Assembly (NCBI GenBank): GCA_033557835.1
Contig: JAWQRO010000008.1
Coordinates: 1 to 64,000 of the forward strand
Origin: Helochares maculicollis
Taxonomy: Eukaryota > Arthropoda > Insecta > Coleoptera > Hydrophilidae
Reading direction: 5' to 3'
DNA length: 64,000 nt
The notes below the pieces were generated by a model that did no database searches, was not told the origin of the DNA, and saw nothing but the letters and a program-made list of their open reading frames with translations. Position 1 is the stretch's first letter. Each line of letters opens with the position of its first letter. Shown one piece after another: positions 34,271-47,599 of the stretch. The translations under genes were made by a program, and so were the position numbers.

Positions 34271-37200
34271 TAATCCTTTTTAAATTTAAAAAGCGTCGCG
34301 TTATTATCAAGCGATATTTTATGGGTTGGTTTTATTACACAAAGCCTCTGCACAATGGCCGAGCAGAATTTTCTCTTTTGAATTATTCCTAATGTTCCGC
34401 TTCCGTGACGTAATGCATTACTTTACATTAAAATTACAAGAAATAGAATAGGTTACGGGAATGCAATTGCTGAGAAGGAGAGTTATATATTTTTCCTGGA
34501 GAATGGGGGAGAACCTATTATTCAAGAAATTATTGTGCGACCAAGAATGTGCTACACTTTAAATGGATAAACATTTCCTATTTTTCTTTTTGCACACATA
34601 CAGAACCACTTTTGTTTATTTAATTATATTCATCTCGTTCTGTATCTGACTTTGTGTTTTTGTTCCAATACTTAAATCTCAACGCATGCTTACCAAACCA
34701 TTATCCTTGCACGTTAACAAATGGCCACACCTTTGCATATTCTCACAATAAATTTCAGTTCAGTTTTTGGCGATTTTAAAACATTTGTCCATATTTTTCT
34801 TCCATTTTGTGTTCCTTTGTCATAGCATTTTATCAACTCTTTACGTAAGAATATTCTTATTAGAAAGCAAGTCGATTGAATCAAATGTCCAATAAGTTTG
34901 TGTTCTTTTTATGGTACAAAGGAAATAACTTGACCCTTTTAATTTGTAACGAGTTTCCTGTTGTTATTCATAACACTCATAATTGAATGTAAAGTCCAAA
35001 TGTATGATTACAAATATATTTTTGTTAAGTGAATTCTGATATTAACTGACAGGAAATGGAGTGTTAATACATGAAGTAGGACAAGGGAACAAGAAATATT
35101 TACAATTTAAAGAATTTATAAAACGGTTGATGTTTTACTTGAAAAGTGTGATTTGGACTGTGATGACTTAGATAATTGGACGGAAATTTAGAATCCGTAG
35201 CAGAGAACTTCCTAATTTAACGAGAAATATTTAGATTTAAATAATCGAACCATTTTCGACGAGTATTTTATTGAAATGATAAGACGCTAAATTAATTATA
35301 TGTGGATTCAAAAGTCATCATTTTTCTACAATTTATTTTATTACTATTAGATAAGATTTCAAATTGCACCCATTATATTGTCGTCACTGATGCCGTCATA
35401 TCATTTGTCCTAGATTGCTTTTAATGGTTTATATTATAAAGAGTCTTCTGATCCTTCTTAGTTTTCTTAATTGAGTATTAAACCGAAATGTGTGATTATG
35501 AAATTTGCATACAAAGTAGACTCTGATTGGGGTAATTAAAATTTGCTAAAAGATGCTGAAAATCGTAAAACTGGCGAAAGCTGCCGTGAACTAAAACTGA
35601 TAATTTTAATACTCTACATATAGTACAGGGTCTGTAAAATAAGTCAGTTCCAAAATTTGATTAATTTAAACATTAAAGTGTCGGCCAATTCATAACTAGT
35701 AGAACCGGGTTTAATTCACAACAAACATTTAGGATTTTAAGAAATATGACCGGTATGCTAACAGAAAATCAATTGAATAATTTTAAGCAAGCATTTTATT
35801 ATTGGTGATCGATTTCAGATTAAAAATCGCGTACAGTATTTAAATATGCGTTTCAAAACTACCTAATTTTAGAACTAAGCCACCTTCGGCCAAGATACTA
35901 ATTTTTATGTGCCCAGAAGCAGCGAATTTTGCTAGGAAGGTACTTTTCTAAAATGGAGAGCCATCATGGATCCACTTCTTTTAAAAATGAAGCTCAAACA
36001 AGACAAATCATTGATTTCTATAAAAACATATGAATCGACTTCCTATTAAAGCTTCCTTTCACCGATTCATTCAATTAGCAAGAGTTTCTTACGTTATTAA
36101 ATTCGCTTAGTGCTTTTCTCTTAATATGGTTGGGTGAATTCACACTCTTTTCTTCCCATTAATATTATGATTAACGGCTATCACATCAAATAACACTTAT
36201 TATATACAAATATTATCACTAATGAAGTCAGGCCAACAAAATGTTGCTTATGTTTAGGGTATTTACGAGAAATATATAACGAGTCGGGTAAAAACTTGTT
36301 TACATTAGATCGTTCTCAAAATGTTCATTACTGCTGTTTCATTTTGGTACTACAATTTTAAAATGGAATCAGAAATGATTTATAAACAGGATACTAATTA
36401 TTTCGGCATTATATTTTAGGAGCGCAACGACGATGTCGAAATTTTGAAATTTGAACAATATTTGAGCAATGTAACGAGTGAAAATATCAACCAGAGATAA
36501 TAATATATTTATTGTATATATTACTCTACAGTTTCATCTATGAAACTTTAACGAAATATACACGAAACTCAATTTCAGACAACGCAATTACCTCACATTT
36601 CCATTACACTCCCCTTTGCAGTGTTTTCTCGTTTTCATTTTGTCACACTGGCTATTAGTTTAAAACTGTTAAGCGCAAATATATATCGGGACGGAATTAA
36701 AGTGCGGGCCATACAGATACTCGCAAAAACAGTCACTTATTGCCATGTTTATCAAGATAAGTAAATAGGTAATGTCAATTGAATCGGATTTTTCACATCG
36801 CGCGGGGGCTATTATACTTGTATCTGGACAGCGGGTTGCCACCGAGATAAGTTTTATGCCTGCAAAAATGGCTTTTTTAAACAGTATATGTACACGAAGC
36901 AGAGCGCTACGTACTTACAACAAAATTATGTACGTTATAAAGTAAATATTCAACAAAAATGTGGATTTTCCCTGCAAATATTTTCAAGTGGCGCTGCGCC
37001 GTTGTGAAACGAGAACAGTTTTTTACATTCTTGTGTGCAATTACGCCTATTTGAACTTGCTTTGCGACCATACTCAATATCTAAAGCAACGCAGCAAAGT
37101 TTTTAGTTTTGATTGTTGTACGATTTGCATAATTATTTATATTATGCATTAGACAAATCTGCGACAACAAAGTATAGCGATGCAATAATCCTTTCCTTTT

Positions 37201-39519
37201 CTCAAAAAAATGCATTAGTTTCTACTTTGCCCAACAGAGTTGGTATTAATTTATCGCCAGTGATAAATAAACCACTACAAACTATCTGCAGGATATTTAT
37301 TTTCACACAATTTACGATGGGCATAACAAATGTTAGTTTTTCCTATGAAAAAAGCCGGGCATTAGCGTAACAACGCATTTCTTAGGCCCATAAAAAGTTG
37401 AAGGGCGCATTTTCTCTGTCACGGCTGGAAATCTTTAACATTTAGTCTAACGTCTCTAGTGAAACCCCTAATTTCTTACTCAAAGGGACAAAACAGTGGC
37501 AGCGGGAAAAAAGAGAAGGAGGATTTGTGCAATTTATCTTCTCTCGTGGATGATTGAAAAGAGAAAGGAGTCCTTTCAATGCTCCGGCGAAGTATTAAAT
37601 ATTTTGCACAAAAGTGAAGCAGCCTCGAGCATCTTTTTATAATTTATGTTGGGTACTTACAAATAAAGCGAGATCGAAACCTTTTAAAGTAGATTAAATT
37701 TTAAATAATTTCAAACCCTGGACAAGAGTAGAGAGTATTACTTGACAATTTTTTTTGCTTTTTCCGTGGAAGCAGCGCCGGCACACTTCAACGGATATCC
37801 CGTCTCTGTCTTTTCGTTGCGAAAAGAGAAACAGGAGAGTGATGCAAACTTAACTCGGTTTGCGTGCGGTACTTTAAAATGTATATATTATTTATTTTGG
37901 CTACAAATACTATTTATATGGAAATCATTTCTGCCCTATATTTTAGTATATAATGCTAAACGAATAATACCGTCATTTCCCGTTGAAAATACGTTACGGA
38001 TGATGTGACCCTTTTCAAAATATAATCGATAATTTACGTACAAAAGAGGTTATTGAAAATACGTTCCTAATCCCTATTTTCGGAGTTGGCTGCTAGCCGG
38101 GCTGTTATAAGATTTAAAAGTGACCTTTACTGTATTTTCCAGCGGATCATAAATAGGTATTTCCCTGTCAGCTTGTTGACGAAGATTACCTGACCGAAAT
38201 GCCGATACTCTAAATCGAGATTTTCAAACAGCAAAGTGTATTGAATAATGAAATGTGTGCATTTGGTACCTGCAATAAGTAAAAATTGTGTTTTTATGCG
38301 CTGACACCTGATATCCTTCGATTTTTTTCCCATAATGTTTTGTTAAGTGATAGCTTTCACTGAGGGGACTATACAAGTTAACTTGTAGCGACTTGTAAAC
38401 AAATGATCGGATTATTATGAAAGTGTGGCAAGTATGGTTTAAAGGTTGATATTTTTTGGAAATCATATGGTTTTTTTCCAACAAACAAGAAAAACTGGCT
38501 GCACTAGTTTCAGTTCATAACGATTTTATTTAAGTTAATTTAATTTTCATGCGGCGGAACGTTAATAGTTCATAACAAGTTTGCGGTTTTGTGGAGAGTT
38601 CATTACAGCTCATATAAACTGATTTGAAAATTACCTTCAGTAATAACTTTTAAGAGAAGCGCCGTAAGGGCAGCCATAATACAGAGATTTATATGTTTAT
38701 ACAACTCGTAAAGCAAAAACAAAACCATGCTTCTCCCGCCGCCCCCTCGGGCGGAGCCTGGAATAAAGCCGATGGAAATAACTCAACAGGATTAATATAA
38801 TCGAGTGATCGAATCAAAATATTATAAATCATTAGTAAGGCATCAAGTGCATTTTAATTAGCGCCGCTTTATAAACTAAAACGAATGAAATTGTTTTTTA
38901 ATGGGAGAGCCGACAGGAAATAGCCGGGCAACGCAACATTTTATAATGTATATTGATTTGTAGCTTCCCAGGATTATAAAATTACGGTATTTACTATGAC
39001 CCACATAGCGTAATCGTATTAAGCCACCGTTACCCCGGTCACTTGCCGAATTATTTATACTTCACCCTCGATTTTAACGAACCGCGCAATCTGTTTTCGT
39101 TATTTTTAGTGAGCAATTAAAATTGTATCTCTTTTTTATTACCGTTTCAAACGAATTATTGAAATATTTATCACATTGTAATGAAAACGTTCCACGCAAA
39201 AATGCCGATTGGCCCCTTTGTTAATCCCGGTTTTTATATAATAGACTCTCTGTGGATGTAATTTTCATATATGTGAAAATATTGGGCTCGATTGTTTTCA
39301 TTCGTACATCGAGAAACTTTCCGGTGATGATGAGCCCTTCGTAAATCCGTCCACTTGGACGCATTTTAATTCGATTGCAGTCCGCTTACGTATCTCTTTG
39401 CGCATTTTAACCTGAAATCTCCAGCAGGTACGTTTAAAGCAATAAACCAGCTACAGGAAGCAACGTTTTTATACATGCACCACAATTTAGACCTTCTCGT
39501 CCCCAAAGGACTGACATTT
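34271..39519. other. AT-rich intronic DNA, no gene seen
   Basis: No protein similarity in any frame. Small features: CCGCCC-CCTC-GGGCGG hairpin at 38739-38754, a palindromic ATTTTCATATATGTGAAAAT at about 39260-39279, and ACAGGGTCTGTAAAATAAGT near 35626, which resembles words found at ends of insect transposons but has no partner that I could find. Confidence 0.5.
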
Positions 39520-39566
39520 TCCATTCATGGCGTTCTGCGTTCAGGTTTCATAAATTACATAGACTT
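39520..39566 (+). repeat. Dispersed repeat, copy 2
   Basis: This is the inverted counterpart of 34041-34087. A weaker third trace, CATTCATGGCAGTTCCTCG, lies near 39888-39906. The frame through copy 2 (39475-39759) has no known protein similarity. Confidence 0.7.
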
Positions 39567-41830
39567 TGTGCGAAAGCAGAGCTTGCTGGCAAGCCAAGCC
39601 GTTTATGCCAAAACGGCAATTTGTTTAAAATTAATTAATAAGTTCATACAGTCCGCTCTCCTTCTATACTCGTTTTGCGCTCAACTCGTGACATTGCTCC
39701 TGATAAATGAACCGGAGGCACGCTTTACGCAACGCCACTTAATATTTGCAAAATTATAAATGTTATAAATATTATATTCACGAGATTCAGGCCGTTGGGC
39801 GAACTTCCTCCAGTTTGGGGAAGTTGTTATAAACGAAGGTCGTAACAATTCCCGCGTTAAGAGCTCCTAGTCAGGCAGGTCTTATTCATTCATGGCAGTT
39901 CCTCGCTTTACCACCGCTGCTGCAGCACTGGAATCAACCCTGACGACTGGCGGACAAAAACCCGCATCCTGTTCACGAGTTTTGTATGTATGCAGGAGTT
40001 GCCTCGTGTATTAGAGTTTACTTTGCTTCTATGCTGCGAGTCCCTAGCACTGTCAAAGGGTCGCGTGCATCGTTTGCGTTTGATGGAAGTTTCATATTCG
40101 AGATTTGTATTTGATTTAGTATTATTTTCGGGTATCACGTTAAAATGTAACGCGTGAGAGAACTCAAATTCACTAAGCATTATTTTATACGTGCTTGGCG
40201 AGAGTATTAAAAACTATGTGGAAGAATAACGCTCATTATTATGTATAGTGGTTCATCAAATTTTTACTAGTATTGTCAACTCCAGAGAACATACCACATA
40301 GGCGATGTTTGTTGCTAGCGATTATTAACGAGCGGTTTCGCTTATGAAACTAAACGGCGCTTTTAAAAATAATTGAAATAATAGGACATGAAACAAAATG
40401 TAGTTCATTATCCTGCATATGTAACCATAATCCCAACAATTGGTAAAATGTGATATTCAATTAATTTGGAATTAAATGTGTTGCAACTTTAAAAAATAAT
40501 CCGGTATGGAATATTGGATTAGTTTGTGGTTGCTTGGTCTGATAGCAGCAACCCACAGACTGATTACACAATACAATTAGTCGCTTAACGGCTTAAAATA
40601 AAAAAGGTGGTCAATTTTGGCTACTTCAGATTGTTTTACAATTTCCATCCGGGTTCGAGCAAACGAATCAATTCCATCGGTACCTAACTAAATAACAAGA
40701 GGATTATAACGAAATGTCGTGCAATTACAGTAAATTTAATAAACCGTTTGCTTAATTACATTATGTCAAAATTACGTGCAGAATATCTCATGGCTATAAC
40801 AGTCAGCAATGAATATTGATTTATTGCTTTAACTGTTACAAAATTATATCCGCTTCTGGCACTTGCAATTGGTACCTACTCCATTGCTATTACTGTTGTG
40901 TTCCTTTGTGGATTAGGTGGGGTTTTGTATTCTCTTAATCACGACCCGCTAAAATTACGCGATTTTCTCATCAGATGGAAATAAGATGAAATCTTAGCAA
41001 GTTGTTACTGTTGTAACTGCTGAGTATATTTTCAAATACATCAATGATTTCAAGTAAACTGGATGGAAATTTTTGTTGCTATCGTTGACCCATTTTATTG
41101 GGTCATAAATGATCTCAGTTTTTCTCTTGAATCAAAATTGGATCTTAGATTCCTGTTATGTTACTCTCTAGTCGCTGCTATTTATATGAGACAGAGAAAG
41201 TATTAAATTCATCAAACAGGATCATATTTCTGCAGCTGAGACTATATGTGACATGTAAATATGCGATACCTAGAAGTATTTGACAAACCAGAAATGTTTG
41301 AATATAAAACAAATTATAAAAATGTTGACTTATTCAGATCACAATGTAACATATTAATTTCATATATTTCGTAGTCTCAATCTAAGGATTCTACCCCTAA
41401 TATTAGGACCATGACAGTTTGTTGAAATAAGAATGTGTAAAGACTAACTTATGGTAACCTTTCTTTCTACCGATTTTAAGTTTTTCACCGTCTCCTACTA
41501 AGAAAGTTTTTGTACCAACTGCACAACTTCATGCAAACTGTTTGACAGACATATATTAAATTGGGCTCCAATTAATCGATGGTTTACTAGCAATTACAGA
41601 TTTTCGTCACTTCTTGGAGAAAAAATTAATGAAAAATAGCTGTCACTTATTAAACAACCTTCCTACATATTTACAATCGTTCATCATACATACGAAACTT
41701 GCATTTTTTATATTAAATTTAGGAGGGCTATACAAATAGATTTATAATAACAGTAGGTAATGCTACAAGTGATACAATTGATCAATTTTCTTTAAGACCA
41801 ACTTATAAATACCGTACGACAATCTTGAAG
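39567..41830. other. AT-rich intronic DNA, nothing recognised
   Basis: No coding similarity. A GC-richer patch at 39850-40080 has no recognisable exon. Confidence 0.5.
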
Positions 41831-43220
41831 AGCCATGTCCCAAGTAAGCGAAGCTTAATGGGTTTTTTCTATTATATATACGTACAGTATGAAATTCCTT
41901 ACTAAATAAATTAAGCTATTTGGTAGTTTAAACGAATTGGCTCCTTAAGACTTCTGTTGATTTCAAAAACCTGAGATACCAGAGTAGTCAGGAAATAAAG
42001 ATGCTTTATATTCACTTACTCGGAGTTTACTTCAGCCTCTCATCCCTCGTGCCGAAAGAGTGTATTAAAGATTAAGCATTCTCAAAAATATAATCACAAA
42101 GCGTAAAAAAATCGCAAAATGACAATAAATCACATTTGACTTTTGCATTATGTTCATTATTAATTGCATCTATCGAAATATGAGCAAGGAAAGAATCTAT
42201 ATTTCATAAATTAATATTTTTTGAGAAAGATTTTTACTGTTACATAAATCTTTAAAAAATGTATTAGATAAAAGTGTATTTTATTGCTAACATAAGCCTC
42301 AGACATCAGAATAGTAACGAAAAACGGACGAATTAACTTTGCTTACTCGAAATTCGCTCGCTTCGCTCGCTCATTCCTCGTTGAATAAGACTTCTTAAAA
42401 ATATACATGCAACGTTATAAAATCTTGCAGCAGGTAGTATTTCTGTGGTTATAAAAGTGTTTAGTTTTCATTGCCTATCCATTTCCAAGTGTAGAGTAAC
42501 CGAAGCAAGCGAATTATGTGTAAACGTATTGGGCTCTTAAAAATTTTCTGTTTTTCAATCACAAATACATTTTGAAATTTATTACCAATTAAATGAAGTC
42601 ACTAAGGCGATTTAGCGTCGCTTATTTGGAATTCAGTTGCTAATCCATCGTGGAGAAAGTAAACGTTAGGAATACACTGTTAAAAATGTAGATGAAACGA
42701 AATTAAGAAGTGAAACGACAATATATTATTTGTTGTTTCAAACAGATCATTCTATAATGAATCCCGAGTAAGGTAAGCCTATTAAGTTTCTGAAGTTTTT
42801 CTATTTTCTCGCTATATTTGTACAGTTTGAAATTTCGTACAAATTAAAACAAGCAACTCAGCCCTCTAATAGAATTGATGGATTTCTTTTCATGAATAAG
42901 GCTAAATTTTATAAAATAATTTTAGTTTTTGTATAATATTGTATATATATACACCTTTATAAGACAATAGTTTTTGAATAAAGATATATTTTTGCTGCTG
43001 TGGATAGTCTGAGATATCAAAGCTGTAGCAAAAGTAAGACGCGTCAGCTTTACTTCTTCGGAATTTGTTCGTTTCGCTCACTTACCCATCTTGCAATAAA
43101 CTCGGGAAAACAACAAAATATACTTTTTTTTAAGAGAGTTCACTTCTTCTTGCATGCTCACTATACAAGGGGAGAGCAAGCGTAGCTAGTGAATAAATAA
43201 ACTTCAGCGATAAATTGTTT
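41831..43220. repeat. GCGAAGC dispersed repeat, several linked copies
   Basis: The forward motif AAGTAAGCGAAGCTTAATGG is at 41842-41861. Reverse motifs are at about 42018-42054 (ACTTACTCGG ... CTCATCCCTCG), at 42340-42380 (TTGCTTACTCGAAATTCGCT ... TCGCTCATTCCTCG) and at 43048-43090. Forward-type motifs follow at about 42490-42512, 42770-42790 (AATCCCGAGTAAGGTAAGCC) and 43170-43190 (GGAGAGCAAGCGTAGC). The reverse motif at 42360 precedes the next forward motif by about 135 bases, and that at 43070 by about 95 bases, the same architecture as the 47.6-49.4 kb array. Sequence between motifs is AT-rich and noncoding. Confidence 0.7.
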
Positions 43221-43649
43221 TATTATTTCAATTCAGGAAGTCTAAAGAAATATATACATGAACTGTTGCAATTGCAGTGAGAAATTTTATATTTGAATTT
43301 TTCTTTAAGACCTATCATTATAAATGCACCATAATTAAGTAAATAAAACATACAAATCATAGTTCTGTTCAGCTCGATCTAAATAAGCAAAATAATGAGA
43401 GGTAACAACTAAAAATGAAACTGCCTTCGTACACTGAAAACGCTGATTCTGCCAAATAACTACGAATTTCATACAATTTTATAACAATTAGATAATAATG
43501 ATTACTTAAAAAGTCCGAATTAAAGGCCAAGACGGAATATAGTATTCAGTACGAGAAGGTTTTAGAAATAATGTAGCTCTAGTACTGAAAAAAATACCAT
43601 AGAATTACACACCAAAGCAAAGACACATACAAAACGAAGAGCTTTAGAA
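43221..43649. other. AT-rich intronic DNA, nothing recognised
   Basis: No gene or RNA was seen. It may be an eroded extension of the repeat to its left. Confidence 0.45.
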
Positions 43650-43885
43650 TCACAGACATCAAAGCTTGAAATATTTGGAGTGTGAGACTTCTTCGACTGA
43701 AATTAGGGAAACCAATAAGAAGAAAGAGACAAAAAAGTGGAGATAAACATGATTTGAAGAGAATCTGAACTGCAAGGATAAAGGAGTGAGAAGCTCAAAA
43801 AAGAGACAGATTGGAAAGTGGTGCAGTAAAGAACAAATCACAAAAGAGAGCGAGCGAGAGAGACAAAAGGAGAGATGAGAAAATG
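43650..43885. repeat. Purine-biased tract
   Basis: The plus strand is strongly A/G-rich (AAGAAGAAAGAGAC, GAGAGCGAGCGAGAGAGAC near 43848-43866). As with the tracts at 16.2 and 26.1 kb, the purines lie on the plus strand, so the host transcript is pyrimidine-rich here. Confidence 0.7.
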
Positions 43886-44330
43886 TTTACATTGCGGCAT
43901 CGAATATTGCGCTCTAAGCGAATATCTCGCCCGGGTATGCAACGTATCCGTTCGTAGAGTCGCAGTCAGGACAATTTGAATTTTCAAGGGAAACCTTTTG
44001 TTCAAATCCGCATTTGTGCTCACCGGTACACAAATACGTAATTATGGGACAGCTGACATCACAGTGGCATGCGCGAGCCAAGCGCCCCCAAGACATTGTT
44101 TTGCGAGTGAACCGAACCAGCCTGGCTCTCTCCGGTTCTGGCTACCCCAACCAAGACTTGTCTGCCGTGATGAATACCCTTTTCTTCAGCTTCGTGCCCC
44201 CAAGTGGTGCTACACTCACTTCAGTCGGATAGAATATTCAAGTAGCTTTGCTGGCTGCCGACCGGCTTTCCCGCCCCACATCCGTGTCCGCCTCTTGGGG
44301 TGATATACTCACTTGTTTTTGTTTCGCACA
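43886..44330. other. GC-rich island
   Basis: This island has a much higher GC content than its surroundings and several overlapping frames (plus 43998-44303 and 44014-44232), none similar to a known protein. A phrase TACCCCAACC followed by a GTCTGCCGTGATG-like word (about 44143-44172) resembles 34160-34190 (TACCCCAACC ... GCCGCCGTGGTGG), so both islands may share an old repeat. An unrecognised exon or regulatory element remains possible. Confidence 0.4.
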
Positions 44331-47300
44331 AGCCAAACTGGCTGCCATATTAAATTGTAATGCACATTTTATTAAGGACGAATTTCAATATAGTACAGTT
44401 CTGCTAGCCGCCTGCTATCGGTGGCTTCCAGCGCGAATCCAAAGGAATGAGCAAATTGAAACTCAAAGAAGCTGGTTTACATTCACGATATGACTACATA
44501 TTTACTCCCAATACACAATGCACAATAATATAATTTCAAAAAAGCTTATACTACGGTATTTTATTGTATGTTTAATATAGTTATTTATATTCATTTACTT
44601 TCATTCGCAAGCGTATTTTCTATATGCTTTTCTGTCGGGTGAATTATATAACAGACTAGTCCTGAGCGTAAAATCTTAGGTTGAGAAATTTAAATCTAGA
44701 CTACCAAAGCTTTTATTTCAAGAAAACATTTGCAAACAATCTTGAATATATTTACTTGTCTATATGTAAAATAATTTAAGAAAATTTAAGCTATTGAAGT
44801 CATTAAACACAAGCATTTTTAAATGCTTGAATAAACAACGGGAAATTTAAAGTCAGGTCAATAAAGTAGAAAACTAATAACACATCAGAGACCACTTACT
44901 TGGCAGTAATGAATAAATACGAAGTATAATCGCAAATCGAAGTCGAAATGTGAAACAACAGCAGAAATTTTAGATATCAAGCATGTCACAAATTTTGCTT
45001 CTAGACAAATCAAGTATTTCAGGCTTTCAAAAGTGACAAAAAGTATATATTGTATAAAGAGTGCTTTTGCTTTACATAAATATGGTCTATTTTAACAAGA
45101 ACAATACTTGTTCGTTATTCTTATAACTAGACTAATAGGTATTAAAGATAAGCCATTTTGTAACGAAATACTTTGCCTTGACGGGAATACAGTTTTACAA
45201 TGGAAGTAGTTTGTAGTTTATTTATAAAAATGCTGTTCATTTTTTCCGACTGTTGCTTTCAGTCCCTTTTTTAACAAATATACTCTTATATGTACAATTT
45301 TTCACAGGTACAAATCCGTTTAATTTAATGTAAGTTAAAAAAGAATAATTTTCCTTATATTACTCAGTTTGATAAGATTTCCATTCATTTAAATTTCGTG
45401 GGTAAAACAATAAATTGAAAGTAGTATTTTGGTCATCCTAATGCGCACTACCGAGTTCTTCAGTTAATTAAAAAGTAAAAATGAGAAGTATGTTTGGTCA
45501 AGTGGTATTTTTGTACAAAATTTTCGAAAATGCATGACATATTTTCGTACCACTTCGTCGGCAATATTTATCCTAAATTATTATTTTGTCTTTTATTGTA
45601 TTTTCTCTTTCCATATTTGAAGTAGAGCGCATTTATTTCCATATATGCAATCTCATTCAAACTGTCATATTTGACTTTCGCTTTCGCATAATTCGTTTCT
45701 AGCAGAATCTTTTTAATAGTACGATTTTAGGTTTTGAACACTTGCCCATGAACGAGCGAAGCAAATGTCAACGATTACTTAAAATAGTTTATCAAGTCAA
45801 TAACTTTTGCTAGATATATAGATGTGCAAGCCTATTAATAAATATTCAAAACGATTATGACATTAAAAATGACGGATACAAACTTTTGGCATGACTTCAT
45901 GTTAATGATCTCCACCAAAAATAAAAAAATACAGTGCACCCGTAATATAACTATGCTATACGCTAGTATTGCATATTTTAAAAATTCACTTACAGACAGC
46001 TGCATATCCGAAAAGACCTAGTACAAAATAAATAGATGAAAAAATGAAATCTATGAATTGAAATTAGATGAGTTAACAATAAATGGAAAACGCAGCCTGG
46101 TCGAGGTTGGGCAAAAAAATTAATCACGGAGAGTTTCTTCAATCAACGCAAACTCCTGCTGTGAAAATTAATTAAACCGGAGCTCACTAACTATAAACAC
46201 GACAAGCATTCGGAATAACTGTCAATAATGGGCGCGGGCATCAACCAGAATTCTCCCCATCCGCCAATATGCTACAAAACGTAACACAAATAACATGGAA
46301 GTCCGAAAGCAATGACATACTGAAAACTTTCAACATTTCCATGCCGTAATGTGTCCGCATTTCTATATTCCAACAATACTGGAGCGAAGCAAAGTTGATG
46401 CAGCGCTCACCCTCTTCCTCTTTGAAAAATTAATACCGCGGAAGTAACAATGCTGTTAACAAATCGTCAGTTTTTAATAGGTAAGGAAGTGGATAAGGCA
46501 GTTTTGACCAAAATAAAAAATATTCCGGACTCATATTGCGCACGCTTGTGCAAAGTTGATGTTGTATTCTCCAACATATTAACATGAAAACTTGTGATGG
46601 CAGTTTTCCCATTCAGAAGTGAAAGCAATCTGACTACAGCAAAATTTAAGTAGATAAAATCTGATTTTTGCGGCACCAATCAGCTTGTCAAATGATTTCC
46701 ATTTCCCATCCGGATTTCTTCCGGAATAAGCCGCATTTCTTGCTGGCATCAATGGCTTAAATGCGTCCTATTTCAACATTTATAAGATAATGTACATTAG
46801 TTTATCTCCTTACAATAGGATACATACAACAGGTTGGACTGGGGCCAGATTATAATAAATAATAATGGGTCTGGTCAAATGTGTGCAAGTCCTTTAACTC
46901 TTTTGTGCTTCACGATCTTCCCAGTTTCCTTTTATCCCCTTTATCCACCATTTATTTATACATATCTAATGCCTTGATACAATAGCTGCTAAGAGAAAAC
47001 ACCATTGAGGCCGTTCTGCCTGCCATTAGTTGTGTTTTATGTCGTATAAGCATCAACTGTATATACAAAGAGACTTGCGGGGACAGAACGCGAGGCCATA
47101 TTTCAATTGTGTTCAGTTGCGATTTTTCTTAAAGAAGAACCGCGCTGCTTTAATTTATTAGGGGCTTTACATCTCCCAATGTGTTTGAATAACAAGTTTA
47201 ACTCATTTTTGCAAATACACATATTCCACAGAATGCTTACTTCTTTCACAATATTGAAAATTCTTCCCCATTAGGTATTGATTAAGCTTCTATCGTTTAT

Positions 47301-47599
47301 TAATTAGTAAGTGACCAACATTTTAGAAGTAAAACAGTAGAAAATTTAAATACCAACATTGGTTTCTACGGGAACAGGATATATAGATATACACTTTAGA
47401 TTTCTTTAATTACTTTATAACACCTAATAATTGCCTTGTATTTAAGTCTACAACTGCATACAATAAATTGTATAACGCTTGCTCTATTTTCTATGACATA
47501 GTTTACAAATGAGAACAACTACTTTTCTACTGAGTCTATATTTTGAAATTTAAATGAAAGTGAAAAAGCTCGTGAACGCTTAAATTACTTAAAAATCTT
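44331..47599. other. AT-rich intronic DNA with one GCGAAGC motif
   Basis: GAACGAGCGAAGCAAATGTC at about 45750-45769 is a single forward motif of the dispersed repeat. The segment 46090-46800 is of higher complexity but has no recognisable gene. The rest is very AT-rich. Confidence 0.5.

Noticed and set aside
35626..35660. ACAGGGTCTGTAAAATAAGT as a transposon end
   Set aside because: No inverted or direct partner and no coding relic nearby. The similarity to insect transposon termini is too short.
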